From assembly GCA_012934845.2 (NCBI GenBank), contig WNNJ02002453.1:62001-126000 (forward strand): DNA of 64,000 nt, written 5' to 3'. Both the position numbers and the translations under genes were made by a program. The stretch comes from Pomphorhynchus laevis. Its lineage: Eukaryota > Acanthocephala > Palaeacanthocephala > Echinorhynchida > Pomphorhynchidae. How positions within the stretch are numbered: position 1 is the first letter of the stretch; each line of letters starts with the position of its first letter. Below are positions 42,541-55,083 of this stretch, one piece after another. The notes beneath the pieces were generated by a model. That model was not told the DNA's origin. It made no database searches and saw nothing but the letters and a program-made list of their open reading frames with translations.

Positions 42541-44872
42541 GTTGATTATCCTATTAGTTACTAGGTAATAGGTATCTTATTAGTTACTAGGTAGTATACG
42601 ACACAATATCCATTCCAATACATGTCAAGATACACAATGAAAGTCAAACTTATGGTTTGTAATGTTACGCTAAACATCAATTGCCTTTTTGAAGTTGGTA
42701 TAGAGTCTAAAACAATAATCGATTCTTGGAAACAGGAGAGCCAATATAAGATCAAGACAAGAACGGAAGTCGATCAGCCCACGGATGTGGCGGAGATCAC
42801 TAAGGAAAAGGAACAAAGAGCGAACTTTGTTGTGCATAAAAGGTTTTAGGGGAATTAGACTGTTGATCTTCTTTTGTTGTGTTGATGGATTACACAAAAT
42901 TTTAGTATTGTAAGGGTTTAGTGATAGACGAAGGGATGAAAGGTATTTGGATATATACATTAAGCAATTTGTTGTAGAAGTTGCGAGATCGTGAATACAA
43001 ATATGATTGGCGTAAGAGTAGAAGAGGATGTCATCGTCATACTACATCAGATTGAAATTGTAATACAAGTCATGAGAAAAATGAGAAAATGAGAGCACGA
43101 AATACGAAGTCTTGAGGAAGACTGCGAAATAGAAGAAACAAATTGAAGAGAAATCAGAATGAACACAAAAGTAGCAGCTTGGTAGATAATAAATGGACCA
43201 AGCTACAGTAGAATCAGAGAAACCATAGCCGTGACAAAATCGATAGAGAATGATAATCAACGATGTCAAATGATGATATATTGAAATAAATTACAACGCT
43301 ATAGAGTTTCTTATCAGGGGATTGAAGTAGATCACTGAATACATTTTGACACGAGTTCAGTGGAGTGATTCACGAGGAAGGCAGATTGAAAATGAGGTAT
43401 ATATTCGAGGAAACAGTATAAAGCTTTACCTATTTAACACAAGACCATCAAGTATTTTAAATTAAATCAAATGGAGAGAAATCATATGATAAGAAGATGG
43501 AAGCAAATGATCAAGATACAGCTTTTCAGGAGAAGATGTATGATGACAGATTTTTAGTTTGCCGGAAAAGTACTGCTACGGATGGGGAGTTGAACATAGT
43601 TGTGAGGAATGGATATATAAGGGATAAATTTATTTAAGTAAGTATGCCGGGAGAGATTTGGCAGGTGAGGAGTTGTTGGACAAAGAGAAGATAACCTTAG
43701 AGACTTCACTAAAAGTAATAGGAAGATGGTGATCTAATGAAGAAATATGAGTGCTGAGCATGACAAGGACCGATGATTTACATGGATATAGAGAAAACAT
43801 AAAATTAAAGGTTTTCCAATAGACTTGTGATCAGGCGAATAAGTGATCTTATTTTGCCTTAAAATTTTACATTTATCGTGCAGGAGAGTAGTGGGAGCGT
43901 CGAAGATTTAAGCAATGAGCACGATCATTGATGATAATAGTGTGATCACGCTTGAGAAGGCGAACTTATACTTTAAAATAATGATGTAGAATACGCTTAA
44001 AAATTTTTACAGCCATGGTCGAATCAGGACTGGCGAAGTGAAACATGTTAGATTATAGTTGAGAGTTCATGGTTAAAAAGTATGGATTGCTTATCCGCTG
44101 TAAAGGAATTACAGGAGACAACATAGGTAAGTGTTAAGGACAGCGAAACCCAAGAATGGAATGTCGAACAGTTTTATGGTCGACTTGAAGTTAAATAAGA
44201 GCGAACAGAAGTGAGTGAGATAGTAAGAGTGTGGAACATGATCAGGAAAATTAGAATATAAGATTGAGATAAAGCGTGCGGAATGAGAATGTCGGGAATA
44301 GCAATAGTGTCAAGAGCGGTACCAAGAACGTGAGTGGAAAGATTGGTGAGTAAAGTGAGTTTAAATTCGGTCAGTAGATTTACAAGTTTCACGAAATCGG
44401 AATCAGAAACACAATCTAGCCAAATTCTGAAGTCGCCCAAGAGAAACAAAGATAACGAAGAAAGTAAGCAATTTAAAAATATATCAGTGAGTTCATTGAA
44501 GAGTAGGCAAAACAGTTGAGGTAAACTGGGGCGATAGATAATTGATAGTTGAGGAGGAAAATAAAATAACGATTTACAAAGGAGCAATTCAAATGTGGTA
44601 GAAGGTATATGGAAATCAATTTCCTTGAGAGACGCAGGGAGACAAGTAACGGCGAGGATTTTGACATGATTAGAAGTGGTTGATTTTGAGGAGTCAAAGA
44701 GACGAGCAGAGTCGTCAAGAGAAAAATCAAATAAATGTAGGTGACAGATAGCAATATAACCCGAATCAATATACCAATATTCAGTGAGAGAGTGTTGTGC
44801 AGAAAGATCAAGAAGTATATCCGTTATTGAAGAATGAAACGGGTGTTTAGAATACGCATAAGAAATTGGTGA
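42541..44872 (-). mobile_element. LINE-E, decayed LINE-B relative
   Basis: On the minus strand, the APE endonuclease begins near 44870 (its DNA TTCATTCTTCA...GACATGCTCCTTGAT-like start matches LINE-B at 34480-34510) and continues with LLGDFRIWLDCVSDSDFV (about 44460-44410). RT pieces follow at 43269-43042 (GYGFSDSTVAWSIYYLPSCY) and 42960-42670 (YLSSLRLSLNPYNTKI, LRHIRGLIDFRSC, LLFPRIDYC). The central RT is mostly lost. Many stops and frame changes. The upstream end is cut by the LINE-A copy at 44873. Confidence 0.65.
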
Positions 44873-45113
44873 AAAAAATATTTATTTTTAACGTGGCAAA
44901 TGCGTGCCAGCGCACGCTTACATGACCACAACAAAACAAGACTGTGAATCAGGTGTCGAGAAGGTGTGAACGAAGGAGGTGTTTGAATGTGATAAAGGAG
45001 GGAGCGCGGCGGACGTCGAGGGGGAGTTGATTCCAGGCGAGTGAGGCGGCGACGAGGAAGGATCGGAGACCATAGTTGTTGGAGTAATTGGGAACGTGGA
45101 GTAAGAGGGTATA

Positions 45114-45203
45114 TGTTAAGATCCAAAGTGAGGCTAAAGTAGCTTTATTGAAAACATCTACAAAACAAATAACATTAAAACACAAGTTAGTTAATTCACG
45201 ACA
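45114..45203 (-). repeat. LTR of gypsy element 2, left (90 bp)
   Basis: Limits TG...CA on the plus strand (TGTTAAGATCC to AATTCACGACA). Contains AGCTTTATTG, that is CAATAAAGCT on the element strand, the same poly(A) word as in element 1. Identical to the right LTR. Confidence 0.85.
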
Positions 45204-48200
45204 TTCTCCTCCGCCAAACATAATCTCGTAGATACGCGGGAGTAGCTTTATTTCGCACGGGTCTTTCGTTGCTCTGCAGAATTTCATTTCCTTTCTCGTC
45301 GGATATTTTGAACTATCGTTTAAAATATCGTCGTCCGTACTCACAGTTTTATCGTCGCTGTAGCTGGTATCAGGGTTATAGCTGCTTTCAATATCATCTT
45401 TAGTAGTAGTTGTAAGTTGTGATGTATCGTTCGTACATTCATGATCTTCTATCATTAGATTTTGGCAGCTATCTCCACCTGACAACCGTTGTCCGATATC
45501 GAAACAGGGAGCCACGTCCCTTAAAGAAACCGCACCTTGTCGTTGATTAGGATATTCGATGATAGCGTATTTGTTGTTAGCAGTCACAAGTTTAGCTGGA
45601 CAACCTATTGGTTCATATTTCGATTCACGTCTATGATTCCGGACAAGTACAGATGCACCATCGGTCATCCATTTTGGAAACGTTTTGCCTTCATTACTCT
45701 TTCTGGGGTAAGAAAATATCCGTTCGTGAGGTGTGTAGTTGGTTGAAGTACATAAAAGACTCCTAATGCTATTGAGTGATCTTGGTAATATTATTTGCCA
45801 CTGATGAATAGACATTCGTTCACTTCGTAACGTGGTAGTTATAGCTGTCCAAATTGTTGAATTGTATCGTTCGCATTGCCCGTTACCTCTTGGGTTGTAC
45901 GGTGTTGTGGAACTGCTAGCGATTCCTCTCTTACTGAGAAATTGTCTGACATCCGATGACAGAAACGACGTACCTCTATCTGAATGAATATATTCTGGAC
46001 AACCAAAAATAGCAAATATTTCGTCCAAACAATGGCACACAGTTTTAGCAGACATATCGGGGCACGCGTAGACAAAAGGAAACCGACTATACTCATCAAT
46101 CACAACAAGTAGGAAACGGGATCTTGAATTACTCGGTAATGGTCCTTTGAAATCTATGCATAATCGCTCAAAAGGGCGGGTAGCTTTAATTACATGAGCC
46201 GTACAGGTATTTGAAAATCGAGGCTTAGAAAATTTACAAGCTTCATAACGTTCACAAATATTTTTCACATCATTTACTGAGAATGGAAGATTCCGTGATC
46301 TGACATAATGAGTTAACCGTCGTACACCGGGGTGACATAATGATTCGTGAAGTTCTCGTAATCCTCTATCGAAATTGGAAGTAGCACATATTCTAGATAA
46401 GGTATCTGCTGGTCCATTCAAAGATCCGGGGCGGTAGAATATTTCAAAATCGCAAATTGGCCAATTCTGCTTTCCAGCGTTGTATTTTGTCGTTTTTTAT
46501 CTTGCTTCCGTTTAGTTGATTGAATATAAAACTAACTGATCTTTGGTCTGTGATGATTTTAAAATGCCTTCCGATAAGAAAATGTCGCCACTTAATAAGG
46601 GATTCCACTATGGCTAAAGCCTCTTTCTCGATTGCTGCCCATCTCTGCTCGCTTACAGAAAGTTTTCTTGAAAAAAACGCAATCGGACGACCGTCTCCGT
46701 TCAGTGTAGCCGCAATGCACGTTTCAGAAGCGTCTGTCTCGACTGTTAGCGCTTGAGCGTTATCGATGTGGTATAAAGAAGCACTCGCAATATCTGCTTT
46801 AAGCTTTTCAAATGACAGTTTTGATTCAGCGTTCATAGGGAATGAAGCGTTTCTCAAGAATTCAATCTTTTGTGAAAATTCTGGTATCCAAGACGAGTAG
46901 TAAGCAAAGAGTCCAATACTTCGTTGTAAGGATCTGACATCGTAGGGGGGAGTTCATGTAAAGCCTGCAATCTGTCCGGATCTGGTTTCAGTACTCCTTG
47001 ACAAATTAAGTAGCCGAGAAGCTTTATTTCTTTCTTGTTAAATTCACATTTAGTTGTATTCATTGTGAGCCCGCACTTGGTAGCGACACTGTTGAATTTG
47101 CCCAGATTTTCGTCGTGTTCTTGTTGGGTCATTCCGCAAATTGTAATGTTATCTAGATAGGCAAATGTACTTTTTAATTCATTTGTTTCAATCATGTGAT
47201 CCATACATCGCTGAAAGCATGACACTGCATTCTTCAAACCAAAGGGCAATCTCGCAAAGCAATATAATCTTCCATCTGCTTCAAAGGCAGTATATATTCT
47301 ATCGTCTGGATGTAGAGGAACTTGATGATAAGCAGACTGTAAGTCAATTGTAGAAAACCATTTGTATTTACTAATTTCACACACAAGATCTTGTAAGTTT
47401 GGCAAAGGATAGGCATCCAGCAATGTATATTTATTTATCGTTTGTGAGAATTCAATAACAAGCCTGCGTTTATGTCTTTTCGAGCGCGTAACTACCACTT
47501 GAGCTCGCCATGGTGAAATACAAGGTTCGATAATCCCATCTTTCAATAACTTCTGAACCTCCGATCCAATAAAATCACGATCGGCTGGATTATACCGGCG
47601 AGACCTCGTTGCAATAGGAATGCAATGTTCATTTAGATGTGAAAATGGTCGAACTGGCTTGAAATCTATAGGTCGCAAAGCAGCAATTACCAATTCGTTT
47701 CTAGGACCATTCAATTTTAGTTTGAAACTCTTATGCTCATTCATAAAATCCATCCCCAATATTGCTTCGGTACATAAGTCTTCCAGAACATGAAATATAA
47801 TGTTTTTATAAATTTGGAACTTGTAGATGATGGACGTAGTGACATGGCCTTTAGTTAAAGTCTTGAAGCGATTAGTGGCCATTGTAATAGGCCGTATATC
47901 TCTGACGATAGGCAATTTCATCTTACTCACAATATCAGTTTGAATAAAACTATAACAACTCCCTGTGTCAAACAAACACTCTACTCTTTTGTTGCAAATG
48001 GATATTTGGTCTACAGCTTTTCGGTCAGACAGTATTGAAGAAATGCACGCAGAGTATTTATTACGACCGAATTGTGAAGATCGACACGCTCTTGCAAAAT
48101 GTCCTTCCTTCTGACATTTATGGCAAATTGAATTTTTTGCCGGACAAGATTCTCGACTATGCTTTGATTGACTTCCACAAAAAAAGCACTTCCAATTACT

Positions 48201-48781
48201 TTTGATTGTTGCAACTACTCTATCATTCATTTGTGCCAGTTGATCTGCCGCCTCTTCCTTTCTGCTGTCGGAAACATGTGCTAGTCGATAATAAGGTCCT
48301 TGGATTACCGTTGAACGTTTTTCCGCACTTTCCATAGCTTTTGCAATTTCAAAAGCGTCTGTTAGTGTTAAGGTACAGTTTTCAAGTAAACGTTCTCTAA
48401 TTTTCTTTGAGGAAATACCCGCTATGAACGCATTTAGAATTGCCTGATCTCGGTGATCTTGTGCCGATACTTCTTCGAACTTACATTCTGAGGCTAGTTG
48501 CTTTAAACTATTAGTGTAGTGTTGAATATCTTCTGCATCTTCTTGTCTCCTCGCAAATAGTATATATCGAGCACATTGGTCGGTCGCTCAAACATCGATC
48601 GAAGCGTCTTTATAGCTTCTGCATAATCAGACAGTTGTTGAATTGACTTGAAAATTTGAGGAGAAACGTAATTACGCAGTAACGTTAATCGAATCTCACA
48701 CGGAGCTCCGATGTGTTCGATAAACGCTTCGAATGTTGATAGCTAATGTTTCCAAATATCCGCTTAACAATTTCAATAAAT

Positions 48782-48871
48782 TGTTAAGATCCAAAGTGAG
48801 GCTAAAGTAGCTTTATTGAAAACATCTACAAAACAAATAACATTAAAACACAAGTTAGTTAATTCACGACA
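48782..48871 (-). repeat. LTR of gypsy element 2, right (90 bp)
   Basis: Identical over 90 bp to 45114-45203. The next bases (GTATGACAG) resume LINE-A. Confidence 0.85.
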
Positions 48872-49096
48872 GTATGACAGAAACGAAGCGATAGCGAGGT
48901 GGGGCGAGTGTCGTCTAAGAAAGGAAGGTTGATGAACGATGAGGAACCGACAGCGATGAGACGAAAAGTTACGAGAAGGCGGAGTTTGATTCGGATGTGG
49001 ATGGTGGGCCAGGAGAGTTGGGCAAGATATGTGGATGTGTGGTCGAAGCGACGGAGGCGAAAGAGCATTCGAACGGCGGAGTTCATTATCCTTTCA

Positions 49097-50274
49097 TGAA
49101 TTGAAAGAATATCAGAACAAATAAAGCGGAACTAGTTAAGCCGTTTAAGCTCCGCTCTCATATTACGAATATATGCAAGCGAAGAACATCATGAATTGAT
49201 GGTAAGTGAAAGAAATTCATAGAGAGGATTATAACGGAATATTCTTTCCTAAACAGCACAAAATATCACGGTATCGTTGAAAGCAGAATATCGAAAAGCC
49301 TTGCAGAGAGGAGTATTTTGAAGTACATTGGTGGGTAGACAGGATTACCTAGTTCACGTTTTAGAATTTTTGAACAGTTACTGAACGAATAGTTGCTAGA
49401 TTGCCAATGAATGCTTCAATATATAATTATTATTTTTAGTTTAAAAGCAACGAAAAACTCCGTTCAAATTACATTCTCACTTTAATTTCCACGGTTCCTT
49501 TAAAAGAGTCTTAGTTATCGGCACAAAGCATCGACTAGATTCCTCTCGTTTACGTTGGAGCAAGTCGTAATAACGTTTTTGATAACTCAAAAAACTGTTT
49601 TTTTTTGAATTGCATGGATTTAAAATTGAGCAAGCCATTTTGCATTTGTTAAGAACGATTTTTTTGTTAAATATAACATTTTATATTAAATATTATAAAA
49701 TGATTTCGTTATAAATTCATACGCATTTGAACAGATAGTAAATATATTTTAGTAAATCAGGGAATATCATGTTTAATAATTTTTAAGTTATTTTCGAGTA
49801 AAAATAAAATTATTTCAGATACTGTATTCGCCAATCAGTTCCTATCGTCATTATTGCCATATTATGTTGTAATACTAGTTTACTATTTTTGACCTTATGT
49901 GGCAGAAAAACATAATACTAACATATATATAACATTTTACTCTTAATTCATTTTTCTATACAATTAGTTAAAATTAAATATTAGATGAAGACATATATAA
50001 ATCACTAATTTGATCATTAGGGGCTATCTAATGGATTTAGTACTGACCTCCAAGGTTTGATTAATATTTTGATTTGATTAGTTATTAGCATAATCGTTGT
50101 TAGTTTAGCCTGAATTTAAGAATGGGTTCTAGGACTAGGATATATTGATAAAATATTAGGTAAGTGGCAATTATCGGGGGAAATAATGCGAAATGTTTAA
50201 TCAAAAATAATATTTGTAAAAGATATTTTTGACTTTTACAGTTTTGGTGCATACCTATAACGATTAGGATAACT
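49097..50274. other. AT-rich stretch, nothing recognised
   Basis: No coding family or structured repeat identified. It could contain the decayed 5' part of LINE-E, but I see no matching words. Confidence 0.45.
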
Positions 50275-50470
50275 TGTAGAGCTCGTTGCAGATAAGAACA
50301 AAGCATTTGAATATGCAAAGCTGGGATTAATTTGGGCTGCGTCAATTGTGTGCCGTATTTGTGGAAGTAAATGAAAAGGACATAAAGGCACAACTCGGTG
50401 TAGAATAAAATGCCAACGCACCGGACGTCGAAAGTCTACATCTTATGAGCCAAGAGTGTATTTAGTCTTG
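50275..50470 (+). pseudogene. Relic of a Merlin/IS1016-type transposase N-terminus
   Basis: In one frame (with one stop) the translation reads FEYAKLGLIWAASIVCRICG, then KGHKGTTRCRIKCQRTGRRK. This fits the N-terminal zinc-ribbon layout of Merlin (ISXO2-like) transposases: hydrophobic GL-[IL]-W, CxxC, then a basic segment with R-C-x-x-x-C-x-x-x-x-x-R-x-S. The catalytic DDE part is not found downstream. Only a short fossil fragment remains; terminal inverted repeats were not identified. Confidence 0.5.
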
Positions 50471-51298
50471 ACCGTTTAAAATAAATCATGTTTTTGATTT
50501 GATGTATAGCTTAGTGAAAACAAGTCAACCGATAATGCAGCGACAGATTTTAAAATTTACAGGGAAACTGCGATTATTGATTTTAAGAAACTTAAAAATA
50601 TCAATTTATCAGGATCTAATGACCACTTTGAAAAATTGAAGCAAAGAAGATCAGCTTGAGGTAGATAAGGCGTATGTCTACTCATTTGAAAACAATCAAG
50701 GCAAAATTCTCAAAGCGGCAAAATTATTGGGTGATTAGAATGATTAGCCTATATATTAAAGTTAATTAGCATCCAGGTTACTCGACGAAGAAACATTAAT
50801 TTGCCATGGTTTTATTAGACTAATGCAGTTATTGATTCGAAGATTTATATTAATGAGTGAAAAGGTTACAATGGATTGAGTGAAGTGGGATGTCAATTTT
50901 TGTTGGTCAACTATTAAATAGGGTTTTTATAGAGAAAATCTAAGAATTTATACTAATATTGTAGAAATACTTTGGCAAAACTTGATGGAAAGGCTTAAAA
51001 ACTGCTTAAATTCAGCAGTTTAGTTAAATATGTAAAGGAATTTGAAATACTATGCAAGGTGAAATAATGCGGATATTTTCGATGTCCCAATGAAAGACGG
51101 CATAAAATATCAAATCCTTTCAACAAATACTACGCCTACAAGATTTTCCTCACTTGCGCGATTACTCTATGATGCTGCAATCCCTTTGAATCCAGCGCGA
51201 CATGTCACCTATCTGAGAGTGTTGTTAGACATTGAAACAAACTTACGCAGTCTACATTCTGCTCATCTACTGTAAACCAGTTTAAGAAGTGCCTGGAC
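50471..51298. other. Non-coding stretch
   Basis: A/T-rich. A 61-codon plus-strand frame (51090-51275) is not recognised. It may be decayed transposon sequence linked to the Merlin relic, but nothing supports this directly. Confidence 0.4.
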
Positions 51299-51424
51299 CG
51301 AGACCCTTTACGGTTATTAAACGAAGCATATTGGATTAAAGCAACTGAGACATGTTCTATAACTAATTTGATTGTTTGTGATCCCACTAATTAACCAGAT
51401 TTTGATCAACCGGTGGAATAATAA
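51299..51424 (+). repeat. Dispersed repeat P, copy 2
   Basis: Matches 41944-42077 in the same orientation (AGACCCTT, CATATTGGATTAA, GAGACATG, CTATAACTAATTT, TGTGATCCCAC). It lies just upstream of LINE-B copy 2, while copy 1 lies downstream of LINE-B copy 1. Nature unknown. Confidence 0.65.
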
Positions 51425-51439
51425 TAAATTAACATTAAA

Positions 51440-53158
51440 ATTTTTATTTACATTCAAAGTTTTTCCTGTCAGCTCCAGATTTTTTCTATAAGTTCCTCTC
51501 GCTACGCTCGCAGATTGAGCTTAATCTCTCGATAAAAGATCATGTCTAGAAAAGCTCGATCTCAAATCCCAGTTCATGATTACGCATCTTCCACGTCGAA
51601 ATGCAATGATCGTTATACAAGTTTGGAAGTTGGATGCGATTGTAAAGATTGTGACGTATGGACCCTTGTTCGAGTTAAAAAATCTGAGCGCTCGTTGTAT
51701 CAAAATAAACCATTTACATGTGGTTTTTGTTTATCAGTAAAACTTTTACAGCTATCCTGCTCCTTCACTTCTGTCTCACATACGACTACTCAGACCGATA
51801 CTGTTTTTGAAGTTTCCCTGGCATCAACACAAGAATTCGCATCGTATAATCCCGTTATTGAGCCTTCTCTCGCACACACTCCTCGTTCAACTATGGATAA
51901 AACTTCCATTCTTCTTCATCATACTAACAATGCATATAAACGGTAAAGATGTTCATTTCGTACCTATTCTTTCCTATTCCTCCCATATTTAAATACATCT
52001 CATACTTCTTTCTTCTCATCATGTTTATCTTACTCTACCTCCCCTGTATCACTTCTCAATAATTTACATCCTTCCGTCAAAATCATCATCAGTAACATAT
52101 CCGATCAATCGTTTTAACACTCCACTATTGTCACACATGCTCGAACGGATCTTAATTCTTCATTGAGCACCCTGTCATTCCCACTTATACCTGCTCTTCT
52201 GCCTCTACTCCTACCAACTCAGTCCGTCCACCACTACCACGCAATCGTTTTCCTTCGCGCGATCGCTGTGTTATCATAGCTAGCTTAAAGCTTCCCGAAT
52301 CTACTTCTCCACAATATCGCCTCGATGATGATGTATCTGCTTCCAGGTATATCCTAGCAGCCATTCTTCCTGATGATAATCCATCCCGTTTCAATAATAT
52401 GGCTCCTCTAACTTTTTTCCGTTTAAACAAATCAACTAAATCCAATCATTTCAGTCCTCCACTCCTAAAAATCGTTTTCCGACATAGTTCACATGCCACC
52501 TTGTTACTCTCTTAACGTTTTAAACTTCTTACCACTTCGTCCACTTGTCGTATCTTTCCTGACCGCTCCTCTTCTGATATTGCCCAGCTCAATTTAGCTC
52601 GTATTGAGAAACATCGACGTGAAACAAACGGCGAGTCATCCTAATCAATACGTCAAATCAACGGAAATTTTCACGCTGTACACACAAGGTCATAAATCCG
52701 ATGGCGTCCCATCTCTATCTTGTTCTCTTCGCTAGTCGATCTCGCTCCTGAGCATATTTTTTGTCTTAGTATATTCAACACTCGCTTCATTCTTCATAAA
52801 GCTGACATGCTCCTTGATATCTTCGATCAATTATCTATCGATATTCTCTGCATTACCGAATCCTGGCACTCTGACTCCGATGATCTTGCTATTCGTCGTT
52901 TATTTTGCTCTGGTTGTTTTCTAATTGAATTAGCTCGTCCAATTGTCTCTCCCACATCTACTGTTTCTCACCATGGCGGTATTGTTGTCATTGCTCGTCA
53001 CACAACGTCTCTATGTAAAATTAACGCTAACATCCGTTACACTTCGTTCGAATTACTCATATGCTGATTATCAACTCCATTCCATATGGAACTTGTGATT
53101 GTATACCGTCCAGGTTCAGTCGCCCCCTCACGTATGTTCTTTAACGATTTTGCAGAAA
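51440..53158 (+). mobile_element. LINE-B copy 2 (ORF1 and start of endonuclease)
   Basis: A 5' UTR beginning near GTCAGCTCCAGA (51468) is followed by ORF1 from ATG 51542. The ORF1 C-terminal/RRM-like part at about 52240-52690 is nearly the same DNA as 33940-34390 of copy 1. The APE endonuclease start (MLLDIFDQLSIDILCITESW, about 52807) ends at about 53158, where the sequence switches to LINE-F. Has several frame changes; the rest of the element is missing. Confidence 0.8.
51542..51946 (+). pseudogene. LINE-B ORF1 N-terminus with Cys-rich finger
   Basis: A 134-codon frame starting at ATG 51542. It has CDCKDCDVWTLVRVKKSERS followed by KPFTCGFCLSVKLLQL, a PHD-like finger also present in LINE-C and LINE-D ORF1. 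The frame breaks after about residue 130, and the remaining ORF1 continues in other frames. Confidence 0.65.
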
Positions 53159-54890
53159 CGTTCTAGTGAATCATACACTACCCTTATTTGGTATAATTCA
53201 CATATCAAACAAGTCATCAAATTAAGAGACAGAATTTACAGTGAATTTAAAGAAGTAAACTGATTTTGGAACAAGTATAAGCGAATACAAAATCGGATTA
53301 CGTCACTTAAGCGGTGCGAGCGCAAGTGTCTTATCTCCTCTCTCTGCCATTCATCAAAGATCCATTTTAAACAGTTGTTCAAATACACAAGCTTGGACAA
53401 ATCAACTTCCACTGAGAAAATTGTTTATCCATGGAAAACGGTGAGCTTACGTACAACCCCAATACCATTGCCAACATGTCCCTCGATCAATTTGAATTCG
53501 ATAGTCATAATTGTAATCGTCACCCTCAGATACGATAACGCAATTCCCTAGTTACAATTTTCATCCTTTTGATAAAGGTGAGGTATTTAATGAACTCCGA
53601 CAACTACCACGTTTGATTGCTTCAGGAAAAGACAACATCCCTCCAATTCTTCTTAGTGAGCTTGCTTCAGTTATATACGAACCAATTTATGATTTTTTTG
53701 TTTTTCCTCTTCTCAGGCTGGATTCCTGTAGGATGGAAGTCTTATATAATCTGTCCTCCCTTTAAAAAGGTCAACGCAATCTAACTAGCAATTATCGACC
53801 CATAAATCATAGATGTGTAGTCTGTTAAGTGCTGGAGAAGCTTTTCTTAAACGGATTACCGGACATCTAGAAAGTAATCGAATATTCCATGACTCTCAAC
53901 ACGGTTTTCATCCGGGTAGATCAACTGTCACAAATCTTGTATTAGCTCGAAGTGATTGAGCCAAGCACGTCCAAACAAAGGTGGATGTTGATATTATGTT
54001 TTTTCTCAGCAAAGCCTCGGATCGAATATCTTACCCTATTTCTTCAATCAGCTGGAACAGTACGGTATCAATAAAATCCTTATCAGATGAATTTGTTTAT
54101 TTCTACAAAATCGTCATACTGTTGTTTAAGTCAACGGGGCTATGTCCAAGTGAATATCTCCTCACCGTGGTGTTCCTCAAGGAACAGTTCTGTCCCCTCC
54201 AACAATATTCTAGATTAGTGTGAACAACGAGAGCTGGCTTTGAATTCTAAAGAGTCAAAACATATGCACATTGAATCCCCATCATTTAGTTCGTCATATA
54301 ACATAAATGGTGATGTGATCGACACCGTTTCTGAATTTCAAAATCTCGGAGTGATCGTAAATTAAAATTTATCGATAAAAGCGCATCCTTCACATAGTTA
54401 ATAAATGCCGACGAATTATAGGAAGTCATAAGGGCTGTTGGTATGCTTGACCCGTCTAGTTTTGTACTAGTATATAATGCATACATTTTATCATTGGTGT
54501 TATATATTTTTTCTGATTGGTATACTCAGATTAGAATTGAGATGAATCTATATGAAAATATTTCGCATAATGAAACGTACCTTGTGCCTACCACTCACCA
54601 GCTTCCAATGCACATCAAGACTCGCAGCACTAGGCGTACCAAGGGTGGAAAATTCTAAGTATATTAGATCTGGTGTTCGTGTGGCAGGCTCTCACAAGAC
54701 AAAAAGAACTTAGGGAACATGTAGAAAAATATTCAAAATTCGCCATTCGAATAGACTGAGAGGTCATTACCACACTTTAACGGCGCATTATCGACCAAAG
54801 AAAAGATTTACCACTATTGTGGAGTAAACATGAAAGTCATGGAATAAACTCTTAATTCAACACCTACAGTTGACTCTAAAGAAAATTCTA
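53159..54890 (+). mobile_element. LINE-F, decayed RT fragment related to LINE-C
   Basis: Pieces in several frames match a LINE ORF2: KQVIKLRDRIYSEFKEVN and FWNKYKRIQNRITSLKRCER (linker before RT, about 53200-53310), GWIPVGWKSYIICPPFKK (about 53720-53770), and DSQHGFHPGRSTVTNLVLA (about 53890-53945). The later RT is barely readable (STKHMHIESPSF-like, NGDVIDTVSEFQNLGVIV near 54310-54360). Heavily decayed. Joins LINE-B copy 2 directly at about 53158, so one of the two was inserted at or truncated to this point. Confidence 0.6.
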
Positions 54891-55083
54891 CGAAATGTAA
54901 TAGTAAACTGAACTCAGTTTATTTTTAACTTTTTTAATTCTCTATTTTGCATTTTTATCCAACCTGTACGAGCTTCGCCCTCTTTTGCCGCTGTTGTATT
55001 AAATAATAATTTATTTGAATATTAATATCAAATGCGCAATTTATTATTATAATACATCGACTTTAGTACACGTTTGAATTTAA
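54891..55083. other. Short spacer, possible LINE-F 3' end
   Basis: AT-rich, with CCTGTACGAGCTTCGCCCTC, TTTTGCCGC and TGTATTAAATAATAATT. The order TGTA-(GAGC...)-TTTGC-...-TTAAATAAT resembles the LINE 3' tails elsewhere in the window, but the stem is not clear. Confidence 0.35.

Larger units (their letters stand above)
45114..48871 (-). mobile_element. Ty3/gypsy LTR element 2, young, few breaks
   Basis: An LTR retrotransposon of 3758 bp on the minus strand, inserted in LINE-A. Both 90-bp LTRs are identical. Parts in order on the minus strand: gag (about 48.78-48.2 kb), CCHC knuckles (about 48.19-48.08; CFFCGSQSKHSRESC, CHKCQKEGHFARAC), protease (CLFDTGSCYSFI, about 47.96), RT (about 47.6-46.95; FSTIDLQSAYHQVPLHP, FAYLDNITICG), RNase H (about 46.8-46.45) and integrase (about 46.4-45.7; CIDFKGPLPSNSRSRFLL, HSDRGTSFLS, TTPYNPRGNGQCERYNS), then a C-terminal tail to 45.2 kb. 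No envelope part is seen. It belongs to the same broad gypsy lineage as element 1. It is broken, but only at a few points (about three to five), and the identical LTRs indicate a very recent insertion. The flanks GTATA / GTATG suggest a 5-bp target duplication. Confidence 0.88.
44873..49096 (-). mobile_element. LINE-A 3' fragment, split by gypsy element 2
   Basis: Two blocks of one LINE-A copy on the minus strand: 49096-48872 (RRFDHTSTYLAQLSWPTIHI to LSLRFCHT) and 45113-44873 (LLLHVPNYSNNYGLRSFLVA, AASLAWNQLPLDVRR, then the 3' UTR with stem-loop 44915-44900). The join is exact when the 3.76-kb gypsy insert is removed. The fragment is 5'-truncated. Sequence is very close to the LINE-A copy at 31693-33586. 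Confidence 0.85.

Noticed and set aside
37171-48871. Endogenous retrovirus with envelope
   Set aside because: Both elements have only gag-pol parts between the LTRs and no room or sequence for an envelope; plain Ty3/gypsy elements.
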